A stretch of 64,000 nt of DNA from an uncultured Prevotellaceae bacterium (GCA_947169115.1 CAMVOK010000008.1:55851-119850); one strand, 5' to 3'; shown: positions 55,302 to 64,000, counted from the stretch's first letter. Translations and numbers: made by a program. Notes: generated by a model from the letters alone, not told the origin.

Positions 55302-56231
55302 CTATTGTAATATCAACCAACGGAACAACTTCATCTTGCTCATCAAGTATATGACTGCAATATAGGCCCCTGTTATCAGAAGTGCTTCCAAGAAATTAAT
55401 TGTGATTCCGTATTGGGCAAAATAGTAACGCTGCACAACAAGGAACAGGGTGTGGTATAAGAAGAAGTACATCGTAAGTTCACCGAGACCAGCGAAACGA
55501 GAGGATAAAGACGTAGGAAGTACGCGGAAAAAGCTTACGCATAAGACAAAGGCATTCAACGACAGCAACCCACGTACCAGCATATCTTGTACATCCGCGT
55601 ATGGGTATCTGGGCATATAGGAGGGTAAAAAGTGAGCCAAGCAGCAAGATGCCACTAAAGCAATAGCGAAAGGCCATACAGGCTGACGGCGAACCCATTC
55701 AACGGCATTTCCTTCGCGAGCCATATATCCCATCAGGAAGAAAGGAAGGAAAGTAAATGTTCGCTGAAAAGAGAGTTCTTTTCCCAAGGGAACGAATCCA
55801 GCGAGTAGGGATAATACGACACCCCCCAGAAGCATTTTCCAATCTGGGTATATCTTCCAATTGGCAAGAATCTGAAGTAGCGCACGCCACCACAGCAGAC
55901 TCATCAGGTACCACATGGCAAGATGTGATTTTATAAGTCCATGAGCGAAGGCTGATACAAAGTTGCTCTGATAAAGCCAGACAGAGAGAATTGAATGCAG
56001 CACATCAAATATAAGATATATTTCAACAACCTTCTTCGCCGATTGGAAGAATTTCTCCCATGTCTTCACTTTCGTAAAGTACCCCGAAAGGAAGATAAAC
56101 ATTGGCATGTCAAGCATGTGCTGAATATGAGCAACTCGTATTCCACATGGCGCTTCGTATTGCATGTGAACTAAAATAACGGAGAAGATGAGTAAAAACT
56201 TCAACCCATCAAGGCTTTTGTCACGTACCAT
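55302..56231 (-). CDS. Membrane acyltransferase (acyltransferase-3 family), copy 1 of 3
   Basis: The 309-residue protein begins MVRDKSLDGLKFLLIFSVIL with the same topology and GFVPLGKELSFQRTFTFLPFF as the other two copies, but is more divergent from them than they are from each other. It is the first gene of a minus-strand run of four genes (three acyltransferases and the cyclophilin). Confidence 0.87.
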   Translation of the reverse strand: MVRDKSLDGLKFLLIFSVILVHMQYEAPCGIRVAHIQHMLDMPMFIFLSGYFTKVKTWEKFFQSAKKVVEIYLIFDVLHSILSVWLYQSNFVSAFAHGLIKSHLAMWYLMSLLWWRALLQILANWKIYPDWKMLLGGVVLSLLAGFVPLGKELSFQRTFTFLPFFLMGYMAREGNAVEWVRRQPVWPFAIALVASCCLAHFLPSYMPRYPYADVQDMLVRGLLSLNAFVLCVSFFRVLPTSLSSRFAGLGELTMYFFLYHTLFLVVQRYYFAQYGITINFLEALLITGAYIAVIYLMSKMKLFRWLILQ

Positions 56232-56309
56232 AGACTTATTTATTGATTATAGTTTTATAGATTATTGGAAGTAAAAATCCCGTTTTTTGAATTCGGCTGC
56301 AAAGGTACA

Positions 56310-56349
56310 AAATATTTTTTAATTTTTATTTTTTAATTTTTGATTTATT
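56310..56349. repeat. T-rich heptamer/octamer array upstream of tamB
   Basis: Units of ATTTTTTA/ATTTTTA/ATTTTTG lie immediately upstream of the tamB -7 box and may include its -33 region. Confidence 0.6.
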
Positions 56350-56353
56350 GTCG

Positions 56354-56361
56354 TATCTTTG
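56354..56361 (+). promoter_or_regulatory. -7 box of tamB, very close to the start codon
   Basis: TATCTTTG ends only 9 bp before the ATG at 56371. A transcript starting 5-7 nt after the box would have a leader of a few nucleotides at most. Confidence 0.5.
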
Positions 56362-56370
56362 TTCCATATT

Positions 56371-59300
56371 ATGACCCGAAGACGGAAAATCGGATGGTGG
56401 ATAGTCGGCATCGTGCTCACGCCAATAGTGCTTGTAGCGATGCTGATTGGTGCGTTGTACCTACCCCCAGTGCAACAGTGGGCCGTACGGAAGGCATGTG
56501 CCTACGCCTCTGAGGCTACGGGGATGGACATTCGGCTGGAACGAATCCGGCTGACTCCGTTGTTGGACTTGGATTTGCAGGGGGTGCTGGCAACTACCCC
56601 ACCCGACACGATTCTCTCGCTTCGGCATGTGGGAGTTGACCTCGACCTTACTGACATCATGAGAGGTCGTGTGGGAGTGGATGCCCTCGACCTGAAAGAA
56701 GGGCGGATCAATACCCTTGACCTCATTGCCACTGTGGTGGTGAAAGGAGAAATCGGCAACCTACACCTACACAGCAACAACATCTCCCTGAAACAACAAC
56801 GAGCCATGCTGACTGGTGCACGCCTCGACCGATGCAACGTGGACATTGCCATGCGCGACACTACGGTCATCGATACCACCGAATCTGCTCCCCTGCCATG
56901 GAGCATCGGACTGGGTGACATAGAAGCCTACGACACACGGATTGCCTTCCATACCCCAGGCGACACGGTGAACGTGAGCGGCGGTGTACGGGAACTGATA
57001 GTACAAGGCGGGAACGTGAATCTGGAAGAAAGCATTTATGAGGTTCGCCATCTGCGACTGAATGCCGATTCCATCCTCTACGACACCCTTGCACTGCGCA
57101 ACATCCAACTCGAAACCAAGCACCTGTTGATAGACAGCACGCACGTACACATCCCCGAACTACACCTAAAAACACCCCATAGCCACGCCGACGGAGAGAT
57201 ACGGCTCGACTGGTCGGCTCTTACACCACGGGAACGTGGCCGCATGGATGCCGACATTGAGGTTTCACTGGGACTGGCCGACATGCTGGCTGTAGCCCCA
57301 CTGATATTCTCGGAGAAAGATATCCGTATGCTCCGCACGTCACCAGTGGCTGCCTTGGAACTGGAACTTGACGGGCACGGGAATGTAGATCAGATAGACC
57401 TGAAACGGTGTCGGCTAACAGCTTTTCCCATGGCCGAAGCCTCCGTAAATGGTCAGCTGACGAATGTGTTGGATTCCGAGGAACTGGGAGCCGACCTCAA
57501 TCTGGACGTAAAAGCCCACGACTTAAGTTTTCTCCGGCGATGGCTCGGGCTCACACCCTCCGTCGTGCTCCCGAAAATGCAACTCACCGGCGATGCCCAC
57601 CTCCACGACCAGCAATACGAAGGAGACTTTCGACTTCAACAAGGACGGGGACTGGCCTTACTCAAAGGTCGTTACAACGCAAGGACAGAGGCCTATGATG
57701 CCAGTCTGGACGTAAGGAAACTAAACCTCCACAATTTCCTGCCCAAGGATTCCATCTATGGGTTTACCGGACGTGCCAAGTTGAACGGAAGAGGTACTGA
57801 TTTACTCTCAAAACACGCAAGGGGCACAGCTGACGTGGTTGTGGAGCACTTGCAATACGGGCAGAACCAACTCGACAGTCTCCGTCTGATGGCCAGTGTC
57901 AAAGACGGGAAGGGACAAGTCAACCTAAGCAGTCACAACCGTGTTTTGGAGGCAGAAGCCTGTGCCGACCTGTTGCTGGATCGTAAGGTGACAAATGCGG
58001 AGTTCACGTTAGGGCTGAATCGCATCGACCTCCATCGCCTGGGCATTGTGGAGAAGCCGTTGGCCATTTCCATGGTTATGCAAGTAGAGGGCAATTCAAA
58101 CCTAAGCGACACCCACGAATTACAAGGCAGCATACGTGCCGTGGAACTGATGCCTGGCGACACGATATTCTACCCCACCGACATTGAACTGAGCCTGCTG
58201 ATGTCGCCAGACACCATACATGCCGAAGCCAAGTCTGGAGATTTGGCACTCAAGGTTGCCTCGCACGAAGGGCTCGAACAACTGCTGGAAAAGTCCAACC
58301 AGTTTGTTTCCGAGGCGACCCGACAGTTTGAGGTTCACACCATCGACCAAGACACGTTGAAAAGTCTGTTGCCCGAGTTCACGGCTCACATTAGCAGTGG
58401 CAATCAGAACACAATGGCTCACATCATCAAGTCGCTGGGCTACACCTTTGACCGACTGAATCTCGACCTCGAAAGCAGTCCTCTCACAGGCATCAACGGT
58501 CAGGGATATATCCATGCCCTGAACACGGGAAGCATCCTGCTCGATACCATTCAGTGGCACATCCGGCAAGATACCTCAAACGTAGTGCGGATGGAAGGTC
58601 GCGTGCGCAACGGGCCGCGAAACCGTCAGGTGGTATTCGAATCGAAGGTCAAGGCTGCCCTAACCCCGACAGGTGCCGAAGCCTCCATCATCTTCCACGA
58701 TGCCAAGGGACGGAAGGGTGTTGACCTGGGTGCCCAATTGTTCATGGAAGACGATGGCTACCGCGTTCATCTCCATCCCCTCCACCCCATCCTCGCCTAC
58801 CGCTACTTCACACTTAATGAAGACAACTTCGTCTATCTCCACGACGATAACCGCCTGGAGGCCAACATCGACCTTCTTGCCGACGACGGAACAGGTTTCA
58901 AACTCTACTCCACCCCCAACGACGATGCCCTGCAAGACCTCACCCTCTCCGTCCACGACTTCAATCTGGGCGAGTTATCGGCCGTCATCCCCTACATGCC
59001 CTCGATAGGCGGCATGCTGGGAGGCGACTTCCACTTGGTGATGGACGAGCAATCGACGAGCGTGCTCGTGGATGCCCAAGTGAATGGTCTTTCCTACGAA
59101 AATGCCCCACTGGGACTGGTAGGTCTGAATGCCGTATATCTGCCCAATGCCGACGGCACCCACTACGTCGATGGCATTGTGTCGCACGACGGCAACGAGG
59201 TGATGACACTGGCCGGTACCTACAACCCAGCCGACGGCGGCACCATTGATGCACAGGGAGCCTTATTCCGCCTACCCCTTGCCCTGGCCAACGGATTCAT

Positions 59301-60822
59301 CCCCGACCAGATGATTGAACTCTCGGGCTACGTCACAGGCGACATGAGCGTCAAGGGCAACGTATCGAAGCCCATCATCGACGGAGCCATCGGCACCGAT
59401 TCCATGCACGTCAACAGCGACATGTACAGCCTTGTCCTGCGCTTCCCCAACGACACCATCGGCATCCGCCAGAGCCACCTCGACTTTAATCGCATCGAAG
59501 CCTACTCCACAGGCCGAAACCCTCTGGTACTGGACGGCACCATCGACCTGCGCGAACTCGACCGCATCGGCCTCAACCTCTCCCTGTCGGCCCAGAACTT
59601 CGAACTCATCAATGCTCCCAAGTCACAACGTGCCGTGGCCTACGGAAAAGTTTACGTAGATGCAGGTGCCCGACTGTCTGGAACACTCAACGATATGCTC
59701 CTACGCGGCAAACTCAGCGTACTGGGAAACACCGATGTTACCTACGTGCTTACCGACTCTCCCTTGACCACCGACGACCAACTGGCCGACCTCGTCACCT
59801 TCGTCGATTTCTCCGACACCCTCTCCATGGCTCCCCCACCCCAGGCTTCTCCACAACACATCGACATGACGATGGACATCAACATAGCCCAGGCGGCTCA
59901 AGTACACTGCCTGCTCAGTCCCGACGGCACCAACCACATCGACCTCGAAGGCGGCGGCGACCTCACCATGACCTACACCACCCAAGAAGGTCTGCAACTC
60001 TTTGGCCGTTACACCATACTCAGCGGCACAATGAACTACACTCTGATGGTTGTTGCCCTGAAAAACCTGTCCATACACAACGGTAGTTACGTGGAGTTCG
60101 GCGGAAACATGACGAACCCCAAACTCAACATTTCCGCATCGGAGCGCGTCAAGACCACCGTCTATGAGAACAACGTACCGCGAAGCGTAAACTTCGACGT
60201 TGGGCTCAATGTCTCCCAGAACCTCGAAAACATGGGACTGGAATTCACCCTCGAAGCCCCCTCCGACATGACCGTCTCCAACCAGTTGGCCACCATGTCG
60301 GCCGAGGAACGCGGCAAGGTAGCCGTCACCATGCTTGCTACCGGCATGTACATCACCGAGAGCGGCAACGGCACCAGTGGCTTTAGTGCCACCAACGCCC
60401 TCAACTCCTTCCTCCAGACCCAGCTGGCAGCCATCAGCAGCAAGGCCCTTTCCACCATCGACCTGAACTTCGGCATCGACAATACCAACACCGCATCCGG
60501 CGGCACTCAAACCGACTACAGCTTCAGTTTCGCCAAACGCTTCTGGGGTAACCGCATCAGCCTCATCGTAGGCGGTAAGGTAAGTTCGGGCAGCGAAGCC
60601 GAAAACACAGCACAGAGTATCATCAACAACATCTCTGTGGAATACCGCCTCGACAAGGGCGGCACCCGATTTGTGCGTCTCTATTACGACCACGAGACAG
60701 AGTCGCTGCTCGAAGGCGACATCACGGAAATGGGAGCCGGTATCGTCTTCCGCAAGAAGAGCACCCATCTGGGCGACCTGTTCCTGTTTAGGAAAGAACG
60801 AAAAGTGAAGAATGAAGAGTGA
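56371..60822 (+). CDS. tamB: TamB-like translocation and assembly module protein
   Basis: The protein has 1483 residues from the ATG at 56371; the upstream TTG is not used because it lies within the promoter. An N-terminal membrane anchor (about residues 8-32) precedes a very long beta-rich body typical of TamB/AsmA-type proteins. The conserved C-terminal DUF490 domain (about 1080-1470) contains ILSGTMNYTLMVV, FGGNMTNPKLNISASE and FAKRFWGNRISLIVGG. TamB spans the periplasm and works with a TamA-type barrel in outer-membrane biogenesis or lipid transport; the barrel gene follows directly. The last codons and the TGA stop lie inside a GAAGAGT heptamer array. Confidence 0.93.
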   Translation: MTRRRKIGWWIVGIVLTPIVLVAMLIGALYLPPVQQWAVRKACAYASEATGMDIRLERIRLTPLLDLDLQGVLATTPPDTILSLRHVGVDLDLTDIMRGRVGVDALDLKEGRINTLDLIATVVVKGEIGNLHLHSNNISLKQQRAMLTGARLDRCNVDIAMRDTTVIDTTESAPLPWSIGLGDIEAYDTRIAFHTPGDTVNVSGGVRELIVQGGNVNLEESIYEVRHLRLNADSILYDTLALRNIQLETKHLLIDSTHVHIPELHLKTPHSHADGEIRLDWSALTPRERGRMDADIEVSLGLADMLAVAPLIFSEKDIRMLRTSPVAALELELDGHGNVDQIDLKRCRLTAFPMAEASVNGQLTNVLDSEELGADLNLDVKAHDLSFLRRWLGLTPSVVLPKMQLTGDAHLHDQQYEGDFRLQQGRGLALLKGRYNARTEAYDASLDVRKLNLHNFLPKDSIYGFTGRAKLNGRGTDLLSKHARGTADVVVEHLQYGQNQLDSLRLMASVKDGKGQVNLSSHNRVLEAEACADLLLDRKVTNAEFTLGLNRIDLHRLGIVEKPLAISMVMQVEGNSNLSDTHELQGSIRAVELMPGDTIFYPTDIELSLLMSPDTIHAEAKSGDLALKVASHEGLEQLLEKSNQFVSEATRQFEVHTIDQDTLKSLLPEFTAHISSGNQNTMAHIIKSLGYTFDRLNLDLESSPLTGINGQGYIHALNTGSILLDTIQWHIRQDTSNVVRMEGRVRNGPRNRQVVFESKVKAALTPTGAEASIIFHDAKGRKGVDLGAQLFMEDDGYRVHLHPLHPILAYRYFTLNEDNFVYLHDDNRLEANIDLLADDGTGFKLYSTPNDDALQDLTLSVHDFNLGELSAVIPYMPSIGGMLGGDFHLVMDEQSTSVLVDAQVNGLSYENAPLGLVGLNAVYLPNADGTHYVDGIVSHDGNEVMTLAGTYNPADGGTIDAQGALFRLPLALANGFIPDQMIELSGYVTGDMSVKGNVSKPIIDGAIGTDSMHVNSDMYSLVLRFPNDTIGIRQSHLDFNRIEAYSTGRNPLVLDGTIDLRELDRIGLNLSLSAQNFELINAPKSQRAVAYGKVYVDAGARLSGTLNDMLLRGKLSVLGNTDVTYVLTDSPLTTDDQLADLVTFVDFSDTLSMAPPPQASPQHIDMTMDINIAQAAQVHCLLSPDGTNHIDLEGGGDLTMTYTTQEGLQLFGRYTILSGTMNYTLMVVALKNLSIHNGSYVEFGGNMTNPKLNISASERVKTTVYENNVPRSVNFDVGLNVSQNLENMGLEFTLEAPSDMTVSNQLATMSAEERGKVAVTMLATGMYITESGNGTSGFSATNALNSFLQTQLAAISSKALSTIDLNFGIDNTNTASGGTQTDYSFSFAKRFWGNRISLIVGGKVSSGSEAENTAQSIINNISVEYRLDKGGTRFVRLYYDHETESLLEGDITEMGAGIVFRKKSTHLGDLFLFRKERKVKNEE

Positions 60823-60834
60823 AGAGTGAAGAAT
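60800..60834. repeat. GAAGAGT heptamer array at the tamB stop
   Basis: Five units (GAAAAGT, GAAGAAT, GAAGAGT twice, GAAGAAT) cover the last tamB codons, which read KVKNEE then TGA. The stop codon is formed by the repeat. The inverted partner is at 60991-61030 within tamL. Confidence 0.9.
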
Positions 60835-60841
60835 TTAAGTA

Positions 60842-60882
60842 ACGTTTTCGTTAAGCCAAATGAGCAAAGTGTAGCTTGCTTC
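60842..60882. repeat. 41-bp dispersed repeat, copy 2 (inverted)
   Basis: It is the reverse complement of 52422-52462 with two mismatches. It lies in the tamB-tamL gap, between the inverted heptamer arrays. Confidence 0.85.
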
Positions 60883-60928
60883 AATTTTGTCATGGCGAGA
60901 AAAGGTCGAATGAAATTCAACATATAAA

Positions 60929-63703
60929 ATGCGCTATATATTGTACGACAAACTAAATAGAGTCAGGAATAAGATTAAACCATATTGGTTACTCTTATTC
61001 TTCATTCTTCATTCTTCACTCTTCATTATTTCATGCTCCGAAACCAAGAACCTGGCCGAGGGAGAAACCCTCTACACCGGCATCAAGAAGGTCACCTACG
61101 AACTCCCGGCCAAACCCGAAGCAGAGAAAAACGACACCACAGGAGTAATCATCGCACTGGGCAATGCCTATAATACGGTGAACGATTATTTAAGTGGTGA
61201 GAAGAGAGAGGAGAGTGGAGAGAGGAATGAACTTGCAAATGAGGGGAGAAATGTATCCTCTTCTCACGTCTCACTCCTCACTACTGACTCCAAAAAAGAC
61301 CGCGAGGCTTACGCCACAGCCAAGAGCGAAGTGGAAGGCGTGCTGGCCTACAAACCCAACAACTCCCTGATGGGCTCCTCCTACTATCGCCAACCGCTGG
61401 CCGTTGGTCTCTGGACCTACAACCGATACGTTTACAGCCAGCACCGTTTTGGCAAATGGATGTTCAACACCTTTGCCGCCTCACCCGTCTATCTCACCAC
61501 CGTCAATCCGCGCATCCGTGCACAAGTTGCCCGTAACACCCTGCGCAACCACGGCTATTTCCGAGCCCAAACCTCCTACGAGGAAGTCCCCCAGAAGAAT
61601 CCCCGCAAGGCCAAAGTCTCCTATCACATACAGCCGGGTCCCCTCTTCCACATCGACTCCGTGGCCTACCTCGGATTCACGGGCACGGCCGACTCCATCA
61701 TCCACGCCACCCTCTGGGCCTCCAAGGTACGCAGGGGCGACCCCTTCAGTGCCACCAGCCTCGATGCAGAACGCACACGTCTCACCGACCACTTCCGCAA
61801 CCACGGCTACTACTACGTCCGCCCCGAGCACATCGTCTTCCGAGCCGACACCATCGCCCGTCCCCTCTTCGTCCAACTGCAGGTAGTGCCCTCTCCCACA
61901 GCCCCCCCAGAGTCACACCGGCAATACCAGATGGGACGTACCCACATCAACGTTTACGAACACGGAACCACCCAGCTCACCGACACCCTCTCCCGTCCCG
62001 AGAAGATGTCGCGGCGCATGCGTAAGCAGATAAAGAGGTATATCAGTAGAAGAGAGAAGAAGGAGGATAGAGGAGAGAATAGTGGAGAGAAGAGAGACAC
62101 GCTCCGCCCCACGCGCCGCCGCACCATCACCATGGCCCACAGCGGACGCCCTGGACGCCCACCCCTGAAGATGCGCGCCATCTACCGCTTCATCAACTAC
62201 CGCCCCGGCGACCTCTACGACCTCAGCCTCCAGAAAGCCATGCAGGAAAACCTCACCTCCATGGGCATCTTCTCGCAGGTCAGTGTGAAGTACAAACAAA
62301 GTGGGGAGTGGAGCAAGGAGCAAGGAGCAAGGAACAAGGAACAAGAGGTATGTATTAGACAGAATGAAGACAGCCTGCAAAAGAATTCTCTTGCCCCTTG
62401 CCCCTTGCCCCTTGCTCCCCAAGACACTTTGGACGTTGACATCACCCTCCGTCTCGACCGCCCCTACGATGCCGAGTTCAAGGGCAACATCGCCACCAAG
62501 AGTAACGGTCTCGTAGGCCCCGGCGTCAGTTTCACCATGTCCAAGCAAAACGTCTTCCGCGGAGCTGAGACCCTCAGTTTCCAGGCCTATGGCTCCTACG
62601 AATGGATGACAGGCGCACAAGCCCGGGGCAAGCGCAACCTTCTCAACTCCTACGAATGGGGTACCTCCCTTAGCCTCACCTACCCCCGACTGCTGCTCCT
62701 CGGCACCGGCTGGCGTTTCAACCGCCGTGCCCGCGCCACCACTACCTACAAAATTTCCGCCGACTGGATGAACCGCTCCGGCTACTTCAGCCGCGTCAGC
62801 TTCGGAGGCCGTGTTGTCCACACCTACCAACGTCGCCCCACCATCTACCACGAAGTCGTACCCCTCCGCCTCGACTACGAGAAACAGCTCCACACCACCG
62901 CCAAGTTCGACTCCATCATCGCCCGCAACCAGGCTCTCTACGCCTCCCTGCGCGACCAGTTCGTACCCTCCGCTCAGTACACCATCACCATGACCAACAA
63001 GCGCAAGGTACGCTACGACCGCCGCCTCACCCTCTCCCTGAAGGAAGCCGGCAACCTCACCAGCCTGGCCTACGCCATCGGCGGGCAGTCCTTCCAGAAG
63101 ACCGGCAAGAACCTCTTCGGCGTACCCTTTGCCCAATATCTGCGCTTCACCGCCGAATTTGTCGAGAGTTTCCGCCTCTTCCACACCAAGACCCACCTCG
63201 TCCTCCGCCTCTACGGTGGCACGGTCTATTCCTACGGAAACGCCGCCACAGCCCCCTACAACGACCTCTTCACCGTAGGCGGAGCCAACTCCATCCGCGC
63301 CTTCGGCGTACGCACCATAGGCCCCGGCAGCTACCACCCCCAAAACTCCGGCTACAGTTACCTCGACCAGATGGGTGACCTCCGCCTCGAGGCCAACCTC
63401 GAATACCGCTTCCCCCTCGTCAGCCAACTCTACGGAGCCATGTTCGTCGATGCCGGTAACGTCTGGCTCCTGAAGAAAGACCCCAGTCGCCCCGGAGGTA
63501 GCATCAACCTCCACAACCTCGGCCGTGAAATAGCTCTCGGCACCGGCTTCGGCCTGCGCTACGACCTCTCCTTCCTCGTCGTCCGCTTCGATGTCGGCAT
63601 CGGCATCCATGCTCCCTACGACACTGGGCACTCCGGCTACTACAATATGGGCAAGTTCTGGAACTCCCTCGGTTTCCACCTCGCTGTAGGCTATCCCTTC
63701 TGA
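60929..63703 (+). CDS. tamL: TamA-like outer-membrane barrel with lipid anchor (TamL type)
   Basis: The 924-residue protein has a lipoprotein signal ending LFIISC (Cys36), POTRA-like domains (about 40-330 and 410-530) and a C-terminal Omp85 barrel (about 540-924). The barrel has the late motif FTVGGANSIRAFGVRTIGPG and ends FHLAVGYPF. The lipid-anchored TamA form is known in Bacteroidetes. It pairs with TamB just upstream. Four repeat elements are translated: the signal core (about residues 21-34), a Ser/Glu/Arg stretch (about 89-119), an Arg/Glu/Lys stretch (about 374-390) and paired KEQ/PLPLAP arrays (about 459-497). They fall in linkers, not in the barrel, so function is probably kept. Confidence 0.9.
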   Translation: MRYILYDKLNRVRNKIKPYWLLLFFILHSSLFIISCSETKNLAEGETLYTGIKKVTYELPAKPEAEKNDTTGVIIALGNAYNTVNDYLSGEKREESGERNELANEGRNVSSSHVSLLTTDSKKDREAYATAKSEVEGVLAYKPNNSLMGSSYYRQPLAVGLWTYNRYVYSQHRFGKWMFNTFAASPVYLTTVNPRIRAQVARNTLRNHGYFRAQTSYEEVPQKNPRKAKVSYHIQPGPLFHIDSVAYLGFTGTADSIIHATLWASKVRRGDPFSATSLDAERTRLTDHFRNHGYYYVRPEHIVFRADTIARPLFVQLQVVPSPTAPPESHRQYQMGRTHINVYEHGTTQLTDTLSRPEKMSRRMRKQIKRYISRREKKEDRGENSGEKRDTLRPTRRRTITMAHSGRPGRPPLKMRAIYRFINYRPGDLYDLSLQKAMQENLTSMGIFSQVSVKYKQSGEWSKEQGARNKEQEVCIRQNEDSLQKNSLAPCPLPLAPQDTLDVDITLRLDRPYDAEFKGNIATKSNGLVGPGVSFTMSKQNVFRGAETLSFQAYGSYEWMTGAQARGKRNLLNSYEWGTSLSLTYPRLLLLGTGWRFNRRARATTTYKISADWMNRSGYFSRVSFGGRVVHTYQRRPTIYHEVVPLRLDYEKQLHTTAKFDSIIARNQALYASLRDQFVPSAQYTITMTNKRKVRYDRRLTLSLKEAGNLTSLAYAIGGQSFQKTGKNLFGVPFAQYLRFTAEFVESFRLFHTKTHLVLRLYGGTVYSYGNAATAPYNDLFTVGGANSIRAFGVRTIGPGSYHPQNSGYSYLDQMGDLRLEANLEYRFPLVSQLYGAMFVDAGNVWLLKKDPSRPGGSINLHNLGREIALGTGFGLRYDLSFLVVRFDVGIGIHAPYDTGHSGYYNMGKFWNSLGFHLAVGYPF
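60991..61030 (+). repeat. ATTCTTC heptamer array encoding the TamL signal core
   Basis: Units of ATTCTTC and ACTCTTC are read as the hydrophobic stretch FILHSSLFI just before the lipobox. It is the reverse complement of the array at 60800-60834. Confidence 0.88.
61193..61286 (+). repeat. Paired GAGAGGA / TCTCACT heptamer arrays inside tamL
   Basis: The left array is GAGAAGA/GAGAGGA/GAGTGGA units (61193-61225). The right array is TCTCACx units (61259-61286). They are imperfect reverse complements separated by about 35 bp. All is in frame. Confidence 0.75.
62048..62098 (+). repeat. Unpaired AGAGGAG-type heptamer array inside tamL
   Basis: About seven purine-only units are read as RREKKEDRGENSGEKRD. 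No inverted partner is seen nearby, unlike the other large elements in this gene. Confidence 0.7.
62304..62420 (+). repeat. Paired GAGCAAG / CTTGCCC heptamer arrays inside tamL
   Basis: The left array is GAGCAAG three times and GAACAAG twice (62311-62345). The right array is CTTGCCC three times plus CTTGCTC (62390-62417). It is the same element as in lpdA (15730-15833), in the same orientation, and also translated. Confidence 0.9.
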
Positions 63704-63759
63704 TGCACCACTCTTTTAACATTTACGCCGAAAAGTTTCATGGTTTGGAAAAGTTATCG

Positions 63760-63767
63760 TATCTTTG
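63760..63767 (+). promoter_or_regulatory. -7 box of the nucleotidyltransferase gene
   Basis: TATCTTTG lies 49 bp upstream of the ATG at 63817. A TTTG at 63744-63747 is too close to be a standard -33 box. Confidence 0.5.
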
Positions 63768-63783
63768 TACACAACAAATAAAT

Positions 63784-63813
63784 TATTAATTTTTAATTCT
63801 TAATTTTTAATAC
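63784..63813. repeat. ATTTTTA heptamer array in the leader of the last gene
   Basis: Four units (ATTATTA, ATTTTTA, ATTCTTA, ATTTTTA) lie immediately upstream of the start codon, so they occupy the ribosome entry region. Confidence 0.75.
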
Positions 63814-63816
63814 ATC

Positions 63817-64000
63817 ATGAAACCTACATTGTTTCTCCTGGCTGCCGGCATGGGTAGCCGCTACGGTGGTCTGAAGCAGTTGGACGGACTGGGTCCACAG
63901 GGACAGACCATTATGGACTACAGCATCTACGATGCCATTCAGGCCGGATTCGGCAAGATTGTATGGGTTATCCGTAAGGATTTCGAGGAGCAGTTCCGCA
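63817..64000 (+). CDS. Nucleotidyltransferase family protein, 5' part (runs off the right edge)
   Basis: About 61 residues are visible, beginning MKPTLFLLAAGMGSRYGGLKQ. This is the nucleotide-binding start of NDP-sugar pyrophosphorylase-type nucleotidyltransferases (L-A-A-G-x-G-x-R). GPQGQTIMDYSIYDAIQAGF follows. The sugar and nucleotide cannot be told from this fragment. The gene is complete at the 5' end only. Confidence 0.88.
   Translation, partial: MKPTLFLLAAGMGSRYGGLKQLDGLGPQGQTIMDYSIYDAIQAGFGKIVWVIRKDFEEQFR

Overview
The window looks like chromosome of a Bacteroidales bacterium, most likely Prevotellaceae (Prevotella/Segatella type). Promoters carry the Bacteroidetes -7 box TAnnTTTG. 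The gene content is typical of the group: hybrid two-component systems, TamB plus a lipid-anchored TamA homologue, LPP20/BACON/LamG lipoproteins and secreted enzymes ending in a type-A-like sorting motif. GC content is mixed. Housekeeping genes are GC-richer, while the nuclease at 13.8 kb, the S23-type gene at 25.5 kb, the lipoprotein cluster at 43-49 kb and the acyltransferases at 53-56 kb are visibly AT-richer and look acquired. Layout: 0-6.7 kb holds partial hisS, then a divergent operon of a headless SbcC-like zinc-hook coiled coil, a small AraC-type HTH protein, dipeptidyl peptidase III and an AlkD-like protein. 6.8-11.4 kb is the glycine cleavage operon gcvT-gcvH-gcvPA-gcvPB; its E3 subunit lpdA lies at 15.0-16.5 kb. 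Between them are an AAA/DUF4143 ATPase, a queuosine-precursor transporter and a YhcG-like nuclease. 16.5-24.4 kb holds a very long rhamnogalacturonan lyase, murF, folP and cdaA. 24.5-27.3 kb is pta-ackA split by a four-helix-bundle gene. 27.3-27.8 kb is a non-coding double repeat block followed by initiator tRNA-Met. 28.0-30.4 kb is tetR-fabG-rluA type. 30.27-41.59 kb is a genomic island bounded by a 357-bp direct repeat that contains the 3' end of the pseudouridine synthase gene. It carries an integrase remnant, a hybrid two-component regulator, a GH2 beta-galactosidase and a secreted zincin-like protein. 41.8-50.6 kb is an eight-gene operon of surface lipoproteins ending in a transglutaminase-like protein. 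50.8-56.2 kb holds a second AAA/DUF4143 ATPase, a cyclophilin lipoprotein and three tandem acyltransferases. 56.4-63.7 kb is tamB-tamL, followed by the start of a nucleotidyltransferase gene. The most unusual theme is a dispersed family of low-complexity arrays with a 7-nt period (one family has 8 nt), often in inverted pairs about 85-510 bp apart. They sit at gene junctions but also inside genes, where they are translated in frame (lpdA, tamL). They even supply the stop codon of tamB and the hydrophobic core of the TamL signal peptide. A second, GC-rich palindromic family is found in and around the glycine-cleavage genes and extends the N-termini of GcvPA and the pseudouridine synthase. Other points of note are the direct-repeat island with a probable operator shared by its two target genes, 32-bp-phased operator arrays upstream of both AAA/DUF4143 ATPase genes, and the zinc-hook protein without ATPase heads. 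All assignments rest on reading the sequence and recalled family motifs; no database search was run.
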